The notes under the pieces were generated by a model, which made no database searches, was not told the origin of the DNA, and saw only the letters and a list, made by a program, of their open reading frames with translations. A DNA stretch of 64,000 bases, taken from the NCBI GenBank assembly GCA_049293015.1, contig JBATSB010000010.1, positions 5,411 through 69,410 of the forward strand, given 5' to 3'. Source of the DNA: UBA2330 sp049293015 (GTDB taxonomy: Bacteria > Bacteroidota > Ignavibacteria > Tepidaquicellales > Tepidaquicellaceae). Shown here piece after piece: positions 8,194 through 15,026 of the stretch. Made by a program: the position numbers and the translations under genes. Within the stretch, counting starts at the first letter, position 1; each line of letters opens with the position of its first letter.

Positions 8194-8263
8194 GAATTAT
8201 TAAATATTTTGATCAATTCAATTTTAATTAACAGTTTTAAACACTAATTTAAACTAAAAAAAA

Positions 8264-8638
8264 ATGTATAAAAAACTATTTATCCCGGCAATATTTATTA
8301 TTGCAATATTTTCTGCTCTTGTAATTAACAACAATATTTTTTCAAATACTCAATCTAATCCAGCTCCAACATTTCAAGTTACTGTTTACCAAACTGGTGG
8401 TTCTACTATACAAGCCAATGCAGAAGTTATAGTTGAAAATTCTAATGGTAATACTGTCAAATCTGGGACCACTAATTCATCCGGAATAGTCAGTTGGAGT
8501 TGGGATCAACCTTATGGAAATTATACTGTAAAGGCATGGTATCCAACTCGGCCACTTGATGGACAATCAGCCCAAAACACAGTAAATTACTCAGGATCAA
8601 GTATTTATACTTCTGTTACATTAGGTCCAAATTATTAA
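8264..8638 (+). CDS. Small exported beta-sandwich-like protein ending in LGPNY, cassette A
   Basis: A 124-aa protein with an N-terminal hydrophobic export segment (residues 6-22). It is followed by a single Ig-like or carboxypeptidase-regulatory-like fold: VTVYQTGGS, AEVIVENSNGNTVKSGTTN, SGIVSWSW, YGNYTVKAWYP. The C-terminus PLDGQSA ... VNYSG ... TLGPNY is shared with the paralogue at 10790-11158, although the middle has diverged. There is no T9SS sorting domain, so it is probably periplasmic or released. No real ribosome site precedes the ATG, in contrast to the leader 70 nt upstream. A hairpin separates it from the large FG-GAP gene. Function unknown; the fold call is by strand pattern only. 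Confidence 0.7.
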   Translation: MYKKLFIPAIFIIAIFSALVINNNIFSNTQSNPAPTFQVTVYQTGGSTIQANAEVIVENSNGNTVKSGTTNSSGIVSWSWDQPYGNYTVKAWYPTRPLDGQSAQNTVNYSGSSIYTSVTLGPNY

Positions 8639-8650
8639 ATTTCAAATCAG

Positions 8651-8676
8651 GCAGGGAATTTTTTATTCCCTGCTTT
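8651..8676 (+). terminator. Intercistronic terminator-like hairpin, cassette A
   Basis: GCAGGGAAT (8651-8659) pairs perfectly with ATTCCCTGC (8665-8673), followed by TTT. It fills the 50-bp gap between the small exported gene and the FG-GAP gene. An equivalent but different hairpin is in cassette B at 11170-11194. It is likely a leaky terminator or mRNA stabiliser that keeps the first gene at higher output. Confidence 0.7.
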
Positions 8677-8688
8677 AAAATATTTCTC

Positions 8689-10407
8689 ATGAAAAAAAAA
8701 ATCTTTTTATTAATATTTATTCAATTTGTACTTGCACAAATTACCTTTACTCAAACTCCTATGTATTATCAAAATTACCCATTAGAATTAGATGGTAACA
8801 GGGAACCGTTTCGTAAAGCAGGCATTCCGCTTATAACAGATTTAGATAAAGATGGACAAAAAGAAATAATAACATTTGCTGTAGACTATTATGAATTAAT
8901 TAATCCACCTTGTATGCTTCATATAGTAAGAAGTGATGGCTCTTCTTATCCAAACTTTCCTAAAGGATATAATGAATTAATTTTAGATATTGCTTCCGGA
9001 GATGTTAATAATGATGGTTTTTTAGATATTGCTATAAGGTTTACTCATTCCTTTGATGTTATCGATAGATTCGGAAATCATCTTTCTGGATTTCCGGTAA
9101 ATTATAGTGATGGTGATATTAATCCAACGAATTTTATAAGTTTATATGATTTAGATAATGACAATAAACTTGAAATTATTGTAAATAGGGCAGGAGATAT
9201 TTCAGTCTATAATTTTGATGGTACTTTGCGAAGTGGTTGGCCAAGATTAATATCCGGAAGAGCTACCTATAATCCTGCTATTGGAGATATTGATAATGAT
9301 GGTTTTGCAGAAATTGTTTTAAGCTCTTTCAAATTCACAAACAACATTGTTGATTCCGGAGCTGTGCATGTCTTTAGACATAATGGTTTAGAGTTTTCAA
9401 ATAATTTTCCAATATATTTTGATTCTACATATTTCTCTTGGAGTTCCTCTCCATCACTTTTTATAAATAAAAATAATTCTGATTCAACGTTTTTCCTTGT
9501 TCCTTTGGATAAAAACAGTTCATCCTCAGATAGACTTCATAAGTTTCTAAAAATAGATATAAATGGAAAAATATTAGAAAAAAAATATTATGTTGAAACA
9601 ATGGATTTTGGTACTTTGGTTATGGGAGATTTAAATATTGATGGTAAATTAGACTTTTCAACCGGATCACAATTTGGAACTTCTTTATCTGCCTTCGACA
9701 ACACTCTTAAAAGAATTGAAGGTTGGCCTTCTTCAGGAAATGGTGAACATTATGCAACTTCTGTCATAGCTAAAATTTCAAATTCCAGTTCAATGAATAT
9801 TATAAGTAATTCATGGTCTGCAGAGTCAGTTAGTGGAAATGGTTATATTTATGCCTACACTAGCAATGGTGTTATTTTACCATGGTCTCCATTAAGACCT
9901 TATGGATTGGTTAAGGGTATTTCAGTTTCAGATTTAAATAATGATGGTTCTGTAGAACTAATAGCAACAGCAACACAACAAAGAAAATTTTATCTTCACG
10001 TTTGGACTATTCCTGGAATTCAGTTTGCAAATGAGAATTTCCCCTGGCCTCAATACGGTCACGACAGATATCGTACAAATCAATACGGCTTTATTCCTCC
10101 TGATGAACCTGTTGGAATACTCCCAATAAGCAGCAATGTACCGGATAAGTTTTCCCTCTACCAAAACTTTCCAAATCCTTTTAATCCAACTACAAATATT
10201 AAATTTGATTTAATAAATTCCGGTAACGTAACATTAAAAATTTACGATGCATTAGGAAGGGAAATTTCTACTCTTGTAAATGAAAGACTAAACATCGGGA
10301 CTTATCAGATAGTATTTGACGGAAGTAATTTTACTAGCGGGATTTATTTTTATAGTCTGGAGACAGAGAGTTTTAGAGAGACAAAGAAGTTTATTTTGTT
10401 GAAGTAA
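8689..10407 (+). CDS. FG-GAP/VCBS beta-propeller protein with T9SS sorting domain, cassette A
   Basis: A 572-aa protein. The signal peptide (residues 1-21) is followed by a beta-propeller of FG-GAP type with calcium-binding loops at DLDKDGQKEI, DVNNDGFLDI, DLDNDNKLEI, DIDNDGFAEI, DLNIDGKLDF and DLNNDGSVEL, plus one degenerate blade, so probably seven blades. The last 85 residues are a typical T9SS C-terminal sorting domain: FSLYQNFPNPFNPTTNIKF, LKIYDALGREISTLVNE, FTSGIYFYS, KKFILLK. It should be secreted and anchored at the cell surface, where such propellers often bind partners or glycans. It is a close paralogue of 11212-12984. Start ATG 8689, just behind the intercistronic hairpin. Ligand unknown. 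Confidence 0.85.
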   Translation: MKKKIFLLIFIQFVLAQITFTQTPMYYQNYPLELDGNREPFRKAGIPLITDLDKDGQKEIITFAVDYYELINPPCMLHIVRSDGSSYPNFPKGYNELILDIASGDVNNDGFLDIAIRFTHSFDVIDRFGNHLSGFPVNYSDGDINPTNFISLYDLDNDNKLEIIVNRAGDISVYNFDGTLRSGWPRLISGRATYNPAIGDIDNDGFAEIVLSSFKFTNNIVDSGAVHVFRHNGLEFSNNFPIYFDSTYFSWSSSPSLFINKNNSDSTFFLVPLDKNSSSSDRLHKFLKIDINGKILEKKYYVETMDFGTLVMGDLNIDGKLDFSTGSQFGTSLSAFDNTLKRIEGWPSSGNGEHYATSVIAKISNSSSMNIISNSWSAESVSGNGYIYAYTSNGVILPWSPLRPYGLVKGISVSDLNNDGSVELIATATQQRKFYLHVWTIPGIQFANENFPWPQYGHDRYRTNQYGFIPPDEPVGILPISSNVPDKFSLYQNFPNPFNPTTNIKFDLINSGNVTLKIYDALGREISTLVNERLNIGTYQIVFDGSNFTSGIYFYSLETESFRETKKFILLK

Positions 10408-10691
10408 AGTCCTAAAGTTTAAATATTCAGTAAATTTTATAAATGTTTTTTTAAAGGCGTTGGTGGATAAAGCAACCAACGCCGACTGGAATTTTGAAAC
10501 ACCGACAACGGCTAAATAAGCGACAGAAATTTTTAAAAATATAAGGAATTTAACGCAAATTCAAACATTATCGCATATTTCAATAATATTTTTATATCCG
10601 GATAACCGTCAAATCAAAAAAAGTGTCCCTAACATGAATAAATAATTTCTCCTAAATTGTATTTAACTTAAAAATAAAACATAAGGAGTAA
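10408..10691. other. Spacer between cassettes A and B with one hairpin
   Basis: A 9-bp hairpin GGCGTTGGT (10456-10464) / ACCAACGCC (10475-10483) may end cassette A transcription, though no T-run follows. Next comes the repeat TTTTGAAACACCGACAACGG (10492-10511), also seen near 6166. The rest (10520-10680) is AT-rich, holds no gene, and should contain the promoter of cassette B. CTCCT at about 10650 could pair with the leader SD, but the match is only five bases. Confidence 0.5.
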
Positions 10692-10712
10692 ATGATGATC
10701 AGACCACCATAA
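10692..10712 (+). promoter_or_regulatory. Leader micro-ORF MMIRPP, cassette B
   Basis: AAGGAG (10683-10688) is followed by ATG ATG ATC AGA CCA CCA TAA. The peptide is the same as at 8173-8193, and the SD context and spacing are the same (TAA between SD and first ATG). The stop is 77 nt before the ATG of the small exported gene, against 70 nt in cassette A. The TTG at 10718 opens a frame joining that gene, so a coupled longer product starting just after the leader cannot be excluded. Confidence 0.6.
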
Positions 10713-10789
10713 GGAAATTGAAAAAAAGTAAACAAATAAGTATTTATTTATCAATTAAAAAATTAATTTCAGAAAGGAAAAAAATCTAT

Positions 10790-11158
10790 ATGAAAAAATT
10801 CAAAGTAATAGCAGCAATAGTGTTAATTGCAGTAGCAGGATTCTTTGCAACTCAGATAATTTCATCAGATGCAAATGCAGATCCGAATCCACTTCCCCAC
10901 TTTAATATCAAAGTATTACAATATTCCACTTCATATCCTGTGGAAAATGCTCAGGTCAAGTATTTGACAGGAGGAAATAATGTTTATACAGGTACCACTG
11001 ATGCAAATGGATGGTGTTATACAACTTTGGCAACAGGAACATATAATGTATATGTATATTACCCTGCTCAACCATTGGATGGACAGTCAGCAAATTTGCT
11101 AAATTATAATCATGATGGAAATGATGATGAAACTTTAACCTTAGGACCAAATTATTAA
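10790..11158 (+). CDS. Small exported beta-sandwich-like protein ending in LGPNY, cassette B
   Basis: Taken from ATG 10790 (122 aa), because AGAAAGGA (10771-10778) is a good ribosome site and MKKFKVIAAIVLIAVAGFFA is a normal signal peptide. The frame is also open to TTG 10718 (146 aa), which would put a basic 24-residue extension in front. The mature part has one Ig-like unit: FNIKVLQYS, AQVKYLTGGNNVYTGTTD, ANGWCYTTLATGTYNVYVYYP. It ends PLDGQSA ... LNYNHDG ... LTLGPNY as in its paralogue at 8264-8638. Order and spacing relative to the leader, the hairpin and the FG-GAP gene are the same as in cassette A. Function unknown. Confidence 0.7.
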   Translation: MKKFKVIAAIVLIAVAGFFATQIISSDANADPNPLPHFNIKVLQYSTSYPVENAQVKYLTGGNNVYTGTTDANGWCYTTLATGTYNVYVYYPAQPLDGQSANLLNYNHDGNDDETLTLGPNY

Positions 11159-11169
11159 TTTTAAAAACA

Positions 11170-11199
11170 GGCAGGCATATATTTTATGTCTGCCTTTAT
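11170..11199 (+). terminator. Intercistronic terminator-like hairpin, cassette B
   Basis: GGCAGGCATA (11170-11179) pairs with TATGTCTGCC (11185-11194) with one G-T pair, followed by TTTATT. It is in the same place as the hairpin of cassette A but differs in sequence; only the left edge CAGGCAGG is shared. Confidence 0.7.
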
Positions 11200-11211
11200 T
11201 AATTCAATTTT

Positions 11212-12984
11212 ATGAAAATTATATTTGTAAATATTTTTTTGTTTTGTATAATTCATTCCGGCATTTCCCAAACTCCTGTTTATAAAACCGGATTTCCGAT
11301 TGTTATTGATTCTAACAGAAGTCCTTATCAAAAAGCAGGATTGCCTTTAATTACAGATTTCGAAAAAGACGGTCAAAAAGAAATAATCTTTTTTACAATA
11401 GATTATTTTGGAATAACAAATCCAAATTATCTGTATGTAACTAATAATGACGGATCTAATTATCCAAATTTTCCTAAAGGATATAATGAACTTATATTAG
11501 ATGTCAATTCAGGAGATGTTGACGGGGATGGATTTCTTGATATTGTTTTAAGATTTTCATTTTCATTTGATGTTATAGACAGATTTGGGAATCACCTACC
11601 TGGTTTTCCTGTGAATTATAGTGATGGAGAATTTACTCCATTAAGACCAATAAATATTTATGATCTGGATAATGATGGAAAGCTTGAAATTATAGTATCA
11701 AAAAAAGGAGAACTTTCAGTATTTAATTATAATGGAACATTAAGACAAGGCTGGCCAAGATACATACCGGGTTCTACAAAAACAAATGCAGCTATCGGCG
11801 ATATTGATAATGACGGTATTGCAGAAATTATAGCTGCTACTGTAAGAAAAATTCCCACCGGCGGATCAGATTCATCAGCTTTAAGGATTTTCAGAGAAAA
11901 CGGAGAAAATTTTTCTAATGAATGGCCGGTATATTCAGATTCACTTTATGAAAATTCGGGAGCCTCCCCGACTCTGATAATTAATAGAAATTTTACGGAT
12001 TCAACATATATTTTAATGTCAACTAAAAGAACAAATATTGGCGGTATCAGTAATAACCGTCTTACAAAATTTAATATTTATGGTCAGATTATTGACAGAG
12101 GATATGCAAATGTCTTAAATGGATTAGGAACTATTGTAATTGGAGATTTGGACAGAGATGGGAAACCCGAATATTCAAATGGAGCACAAGGCGATCCATA
12201 TCTATTATTATATTCAAATGAATTAGTTAAACTTTCAGGCTGGCCAAATGAAGGAGTTGGAGAACATTGGGCTACACCTTTAATTGGAAAATTAACGCAT
12301 TCCAATAATTTGAATGTTACAGATAACAACTGGTCAGCCTTTGCACCTAACGGATTTGGAAATGTCTTTGCTTATAATAAAGACGGTTCACCTTTACCCT
12401 GGTCTCCATTAAGACCGGAGGGAATAGTAGAAGGTATTGCTTTATCAGATATTGATAATAATGGATCAGTTGAATTAATTGCAACTTCTTCTAAAGGATA
12501 CGAAACCTATATAGATAAAAATGGATCAGTTGGTTTAACAACAACTTCTTCAAAAAGAATCGCAACCTATCTTCATATTTGGTCATTGGATGGAATTCCT
12601 TTTTCACATGAAAATTTCCCATGGTCCATGTATGGTCACGACCGCTACAGAACTAATCAATACGGATTCATACCACCCGACGAACCCGTCGGCATTCTCC
12701 CAATAAGCAACAATGTACCGGATAAGTTTTCCCTCTATCAAAACTTTCCAAATCCATTTAATCCAACTACAAATATTAAATTTGATTTGATAAATTCAGG
12801 TAATGTAAGTTTAAAAATTTACGATGCATTAGGAAGAGAAATTTCTACTCTTGTAAATGAAAGGCTAAATATCGGAACATATCAGATAGTATTTGACGGA
12901 AATAATTTTACCAGCGGAATTTATTTTTATAGTATTGAGACAGAGAATTTCAGAGAGACGAAGAAGTTTATTTTGTTGAAGTGA
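11212..12984 (+). CDS. FG-GAP/VCBS beta-propeller protein with T9SS sorting domain, cassette B
   Basis: A 590-aa protein with a signal peptide (residues 1-20) and propeller loops such as DFEKDGQKEI, DVDGDGFLDI, DLDNDGKLEI, DIDNDGIAEI, DLDRDGKPEY and DIDNNGSVEL. It ends in a T9SS sorting domain almost identical to that of 8689-10407. It is 18 residues longer than its paralogue, largely because of a 20-residue tandem duplication (IDNNGSVELIATSSKGYETY and its diverged copy) at 12451-12570, which adds a partial blade. The last 270 nt differ from the paralogue at only about 21 positions by hand count, clearly fewer than in the propeller part, which suggests homogenisation of the sorting domain. 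Expected at the cell surface; partner unknown. Confidence 0.85.
   Translation: MKIIFVNIFLFCIIHSGISQTPVYKTGFPIVIDSNRSPYQKAGLPLITDFEKDGQKEIIFFTIDYFGITNPNYLYVTNNDGSNYPNFPKGYNELILDVNSGDVDGDGFLDIVLRFSFSFDVIDRFGNHLPGFPVNYSDGEFTPLRPINIYDLDNDGKLEIIVSKKGELSVFNYNGTLRQGWPRYIPGSTKTNAAIGDIDNDGIAEIIAATVRKIPTGGSDSSALRIFRENGENFSNEWPVYSDSLYENSGASPTLIINRNFTDSTYILMSTKRTNIGGISNNRLTKFNIYGQIIDRGYANVLNGLGTIVIGDLDRDGKPEYSNGAQGDPYLLLYSNELVKLSGWPNEGVGEHWATPLIGKLTHSNNLNVTDNNWSAFAPNGFGNVFAYNKDGSPLPWSPLRPEGIVEGIALSDIDNNGSVELIATSSKGYETYIDKNGSVGLTTTSSKRIATYLHIWSLDGIPFSHENFPWSMYGHDRYRTNQYGFIPPDEPVGILPISNNVPDKFSLYQNFPNPFNPTTNIKFDLINSGNVSLKIYDALGREISTLVNERLNIGTYQIVFDGNNFTSGIYFYSIETENFRETKKFILLK
12451..12570 (+). repeat. 60-nt tandem duplication inside the cassette B FG-GAP gene
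   Basis: 12451-12510 and 12511-12570 are in-frame tandem copies (20 codons each). They share ATGGATCAGTTG, ACAACTTCTTC-type and AACCTAT blocks. The second copy has changed at several codons (VELIAT to VGLTTT, KGYETY to KRIATY). The duplication is absent from the paralogue. Confidence 0.85.
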
Positions 12985-13096
12985 TTTAATGAAGTTTGAA
13001 TAGTTAGTAAAGTTTATTAAAGATTCATTAAGGTGATCAAGGAAATTACCACTGAAAATTTTTTGACCCTCATTAACAGATCAAATATTAGATTCT

Positions 13097-13131
13097 AAAA
13101 AAGCCGGACAATTACATTCTCCGGCTTTTTT
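13097..13131. terminator. Bidirectional terminator between convergent genes
   Basis: AAAAAAGCCGG pairs with CCGGCTTTTTT around ACAATTACATTCT. It serves the FG-GAP gene from the left and the sulfatase-maturase from the right. Confidence 0.85.
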
Positions 13132-13139
13132 AAGTCAAA

Positions 13140-14426
13140 TTATCTTCCCTTCATTCTGTGAGAAACATTGATCCTGTTTTTTTTCAGATTGGCAACGATC
13201 TTATCGACTTCAGGAATTGCATGATTAAAATATTTTTTCAAACCCCTGCAAAGATAGTTAAGTCCGGGCTCACCATCTGGCGTAAGTATGATCCTGTTCT
13301 TTGGACATTCACCGTAGCAATCAGTAAGGAATTCACACTTCATGCAATACTCAGGAAGATAATCAGATTTGGCAGTTCCGAATTTTGTCTGTGATTCTGA
13401 AAAAACCATCTCAGCAAGATTATTTTCCATTACATTGCCAACCTTATATTCGGGATAAACATAATGGTCGCATGAATAAACACTTCCTTCATTTTCAACG
13501 GCAAGACCCTTGCCGCAGAATCCGCTGTAGATGCAAACCTGAGATGGCATTCCGAGATGCTGAGCTACAAGAGTTTCTATATGGTTTACAAGAACTTTCC
13601 CAACATCGCGGTTAAGCCATTCATCAAATACCTTTGAAAGAAAATATCCATAGTCATCAGGATCAACGGACCAATCGGTAACAATTGAATCAGGGTGATC
13701 CGGACGGGCTTCCGGAGATCCGTCTTTTGGAAGTTTTGAAACATCCCAGGTATGAGGAGCTGTTGTTTCAAAACCCTTATATTCTACGATCGGAATAAAC
13801 TGAATATAAGTCGAACCTATTTCACGTCTTAAGAATCTGTAAACATCAAGCGGACGTTTTGCATTTAAACGGTTGACACAAGTGAGTGTGTTGAATGGAA
13901 CGCGGTACTTTTTCAATAGCTTGATCCCATTCATGACAAGATCAAAAGTCGGTTTTCCGTTTTTAGTAATGCGGTAAGCATTATGTATATCGCGTGGACC
14001 ATCTATGCTGATACCGACAAGCCAGTTGTTTTCTTTAAGAAACTTACACCAGTCATCATCCAATAATATTCCATTCGTCTGAAGGTCATTTGATATTTTC
14101 TGACCGGGTTTGGAATACTTTTTCTGAAGCTCAGTTATTTTCTTAAAATAGTTCAAGCCAAGCATGGTTGGTTCTCCACCCTGCCATGAAAATACAATTT
14201 CATCAGCCGTGACGCCTTCAATATATTGACTGATAAAATTTTCAAGTACCTCATCAGTCATTTTCCCTTTTCCGGGACCATCGGGAAGATCTTCCTTGTC
14301 GAGATAGTAACAATATGTGCAGTCAATGTTGCAAGTCGAACCGCCGGGTTTTGCCATCACGTGAAATCTTCTTTGTGCCGGTTGTGTATGACTTTCTGAT
14401 TGATTATAGTTATTATCCAAATTCAT
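13140..14426 (-). CDS. Anaerobic sulfatase-maturating radical SAM/SPASM enzyme
   Basis: A 428-aa protein. The radical SAM cluster motif is C32-x3-C36-x2-C39 (CNIDCTYC), with GGEPTMLG for SAM binding. The C-terminal SPASM region carries further cysteines (CIYSGFCGKG, YSCDHYVYPEY, YCMKCEFLTDCYGECPKN), the set for two auxiliary 4Fe-4S clusters. FHVMAKPGGSTCN and VFSWQGGEPT are characteristic of anSME. In that family the enzyme oxidises an active-site Cys or Ser of sulfatases to formylglycine in the cytoplasm without oxygen. No sulfatase gene is in the window, so the client must be elsewhere. It is convergent with cassette B and sits alone on its strand. Start ATG 14424-14426. Confidence 0.88.
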   Translation of the reverse strand: MNLDNNYNQSESHTQPAQRRFHVMAKPGGSTCNIDCTYCYYLDKEDLPDGPGKGKMTDEVLENFISQYIEGVTADEIVFSWQGGEPTMLGLNYFKKITELQKKYSKPGQKISNDLQTNGILLDDDWCKFLKENNWLVGISIDGPRDIHNAYRITKNGKPTFDLVMNGIKLLKKYRVPFNTLTCVNRLNAKRPLDVYRFLRREIGSTYIQFIPIVEYKGFETTAPHTWDVSKLPKDGSPEARPDHPDSIVTDWSVDPDDYGYFLSKVFDEWLNRDVGKVLVNHIETLVAQHLGMPSQVCIYSGFCGKGLAVENEGSVYSCDHYVYPEYKVGNVMENNLAEMVFSESQTKFGTAKSDYLPEYCMKCEFLTDCYGECPKNRIILTPDGEPGLNYLCRGLKKYFNHAIPEVDKIVANLKKNRINVSHRMKGR

Positions 14427-14568
14427 TTTATAGTTTAATTTATATTTTAAAAAGATACTTCTGAATTTAGCAGGTCAGATTATCATATCTGACCCATATA
14501 GACTTATACAATTTCAATTCCATATATAAATGCTCAATTTTAGATTGGTTACTTAATTTGACCATTTT

Positions 14569-14657
14569 GAGCAGTTGATGATGATGTAAAAGTTTGTGAA
14601 TATAATAAGTGAATTTAAATCAAATGTAACTGCAAACTTTTTGGACATCAACTGCTC
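14569..14657. repeat. Hairpin element, copy 2 (89 nt)
   Basis: The outer stem GAGCAGTTGATG (14569-14580) pairs perfectly with CATCAACTGCTC (14646-14657). The inner stem AAAAGTTTG (14588-14596) pairs with CAAACTTTT (14633-14641). Loop and inner stem resemble the element at 5924-6003 (GAATTT, TGTAA, ACTTTTTGG in the same order), while the outer stem differs on both strands at once. Confidence 0.75.
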
Positions 14658-14670
14658 GAAAATTCATATG

Positions 14671-14705
14671 AAAAAAACCGGGTAATTATATTGTCCGGCT
14701 TTTAT
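14671..14705 (+). terminator. Terminator-like hairpin without an adjacent plus-strand gene
   Basis: AAAACCGG and CCGGCTTTTA pair around GTAATTATATTGT with one bulged C. It is the same design as the terminators at 5855 and 17755. It could end a short transcript through the hairpin element just upstream. Confidence 0.5.
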
Positions 14706-14832
14706 TTGTGTAAAATTTCCGGATTTTTTCCAAACTCAAATTCCGATTTTTCGCTTAAGATAATTTAAGCTTTTTCAATCCGGTAAATGTAAGGTGTTTC
14801 AGTAAAATATGAGCTGAATATATATTGATTCT

Positions 14833-14846
14833 ATGATTCAAATCAT
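14833..14846. promoter_or_regulatory. Crp/Fnr-like box
   Basis: ATGATTCAAATCAT has the TGAT-N4-ATCA core of Crp/Fnr family sites. It lies 181 bp before the YCF48-like gene and 407 bp before the sulfatase-maturase start. About two such cores are expected by chance in 64 kb of this composition, so support is weak. Confidence 0.25.
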
Positions 14847-15026
14847 ATGATATGAGTCATACATTACTTAGTTTTATTTGAAATTATAAAAATATTTTTG
14901 GGATTTATTAAGATGTTTTAAAGAAATTGTCCTGATTAAAAATTTCATGCAATAATTGTTTTTCACTTCAAAAGAACAAATCATTTAAATCCCTAATCAT
15001 CTAACTTTGAAAGCGAGGGAAATAAA

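Larger units (their letters stand above)
14427..15026. other. 600-base gene-free stretch with hairpin element, terminator and Fnr-like box
   Basis: It contains the second copy of the hairpin element (14569-14657), a terminator-like hairpin (14671-14703) with no gene of its own on the plus strand, and a palindrome at 14833-14846. The promoters of the sulfatase-maturase and of the YCF48-like gene must both be here. No coding frame is convincing. Confidence 0.5.

Noticed and set aside
13140..14426. Sulfatase-maturase-like radical SAM enzyme as RiPP maturase for the nearby LGPNY proteins
   Set aside because: It has all features of canonical anSME, is convergent with the cassettes behind a bidirectional terminator, and the LGPNY proteins are Sec-exported folded domains of about 100 residues, not typical precursor peptides.
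14833..14846. Fnr box controlling the sulfatase-maturase
   Set aside because: A single TGAT-N4-ATCA core is expected about twice by chance in this window, and it lies more than 400 bp from that gene; kept only as a weak feature.
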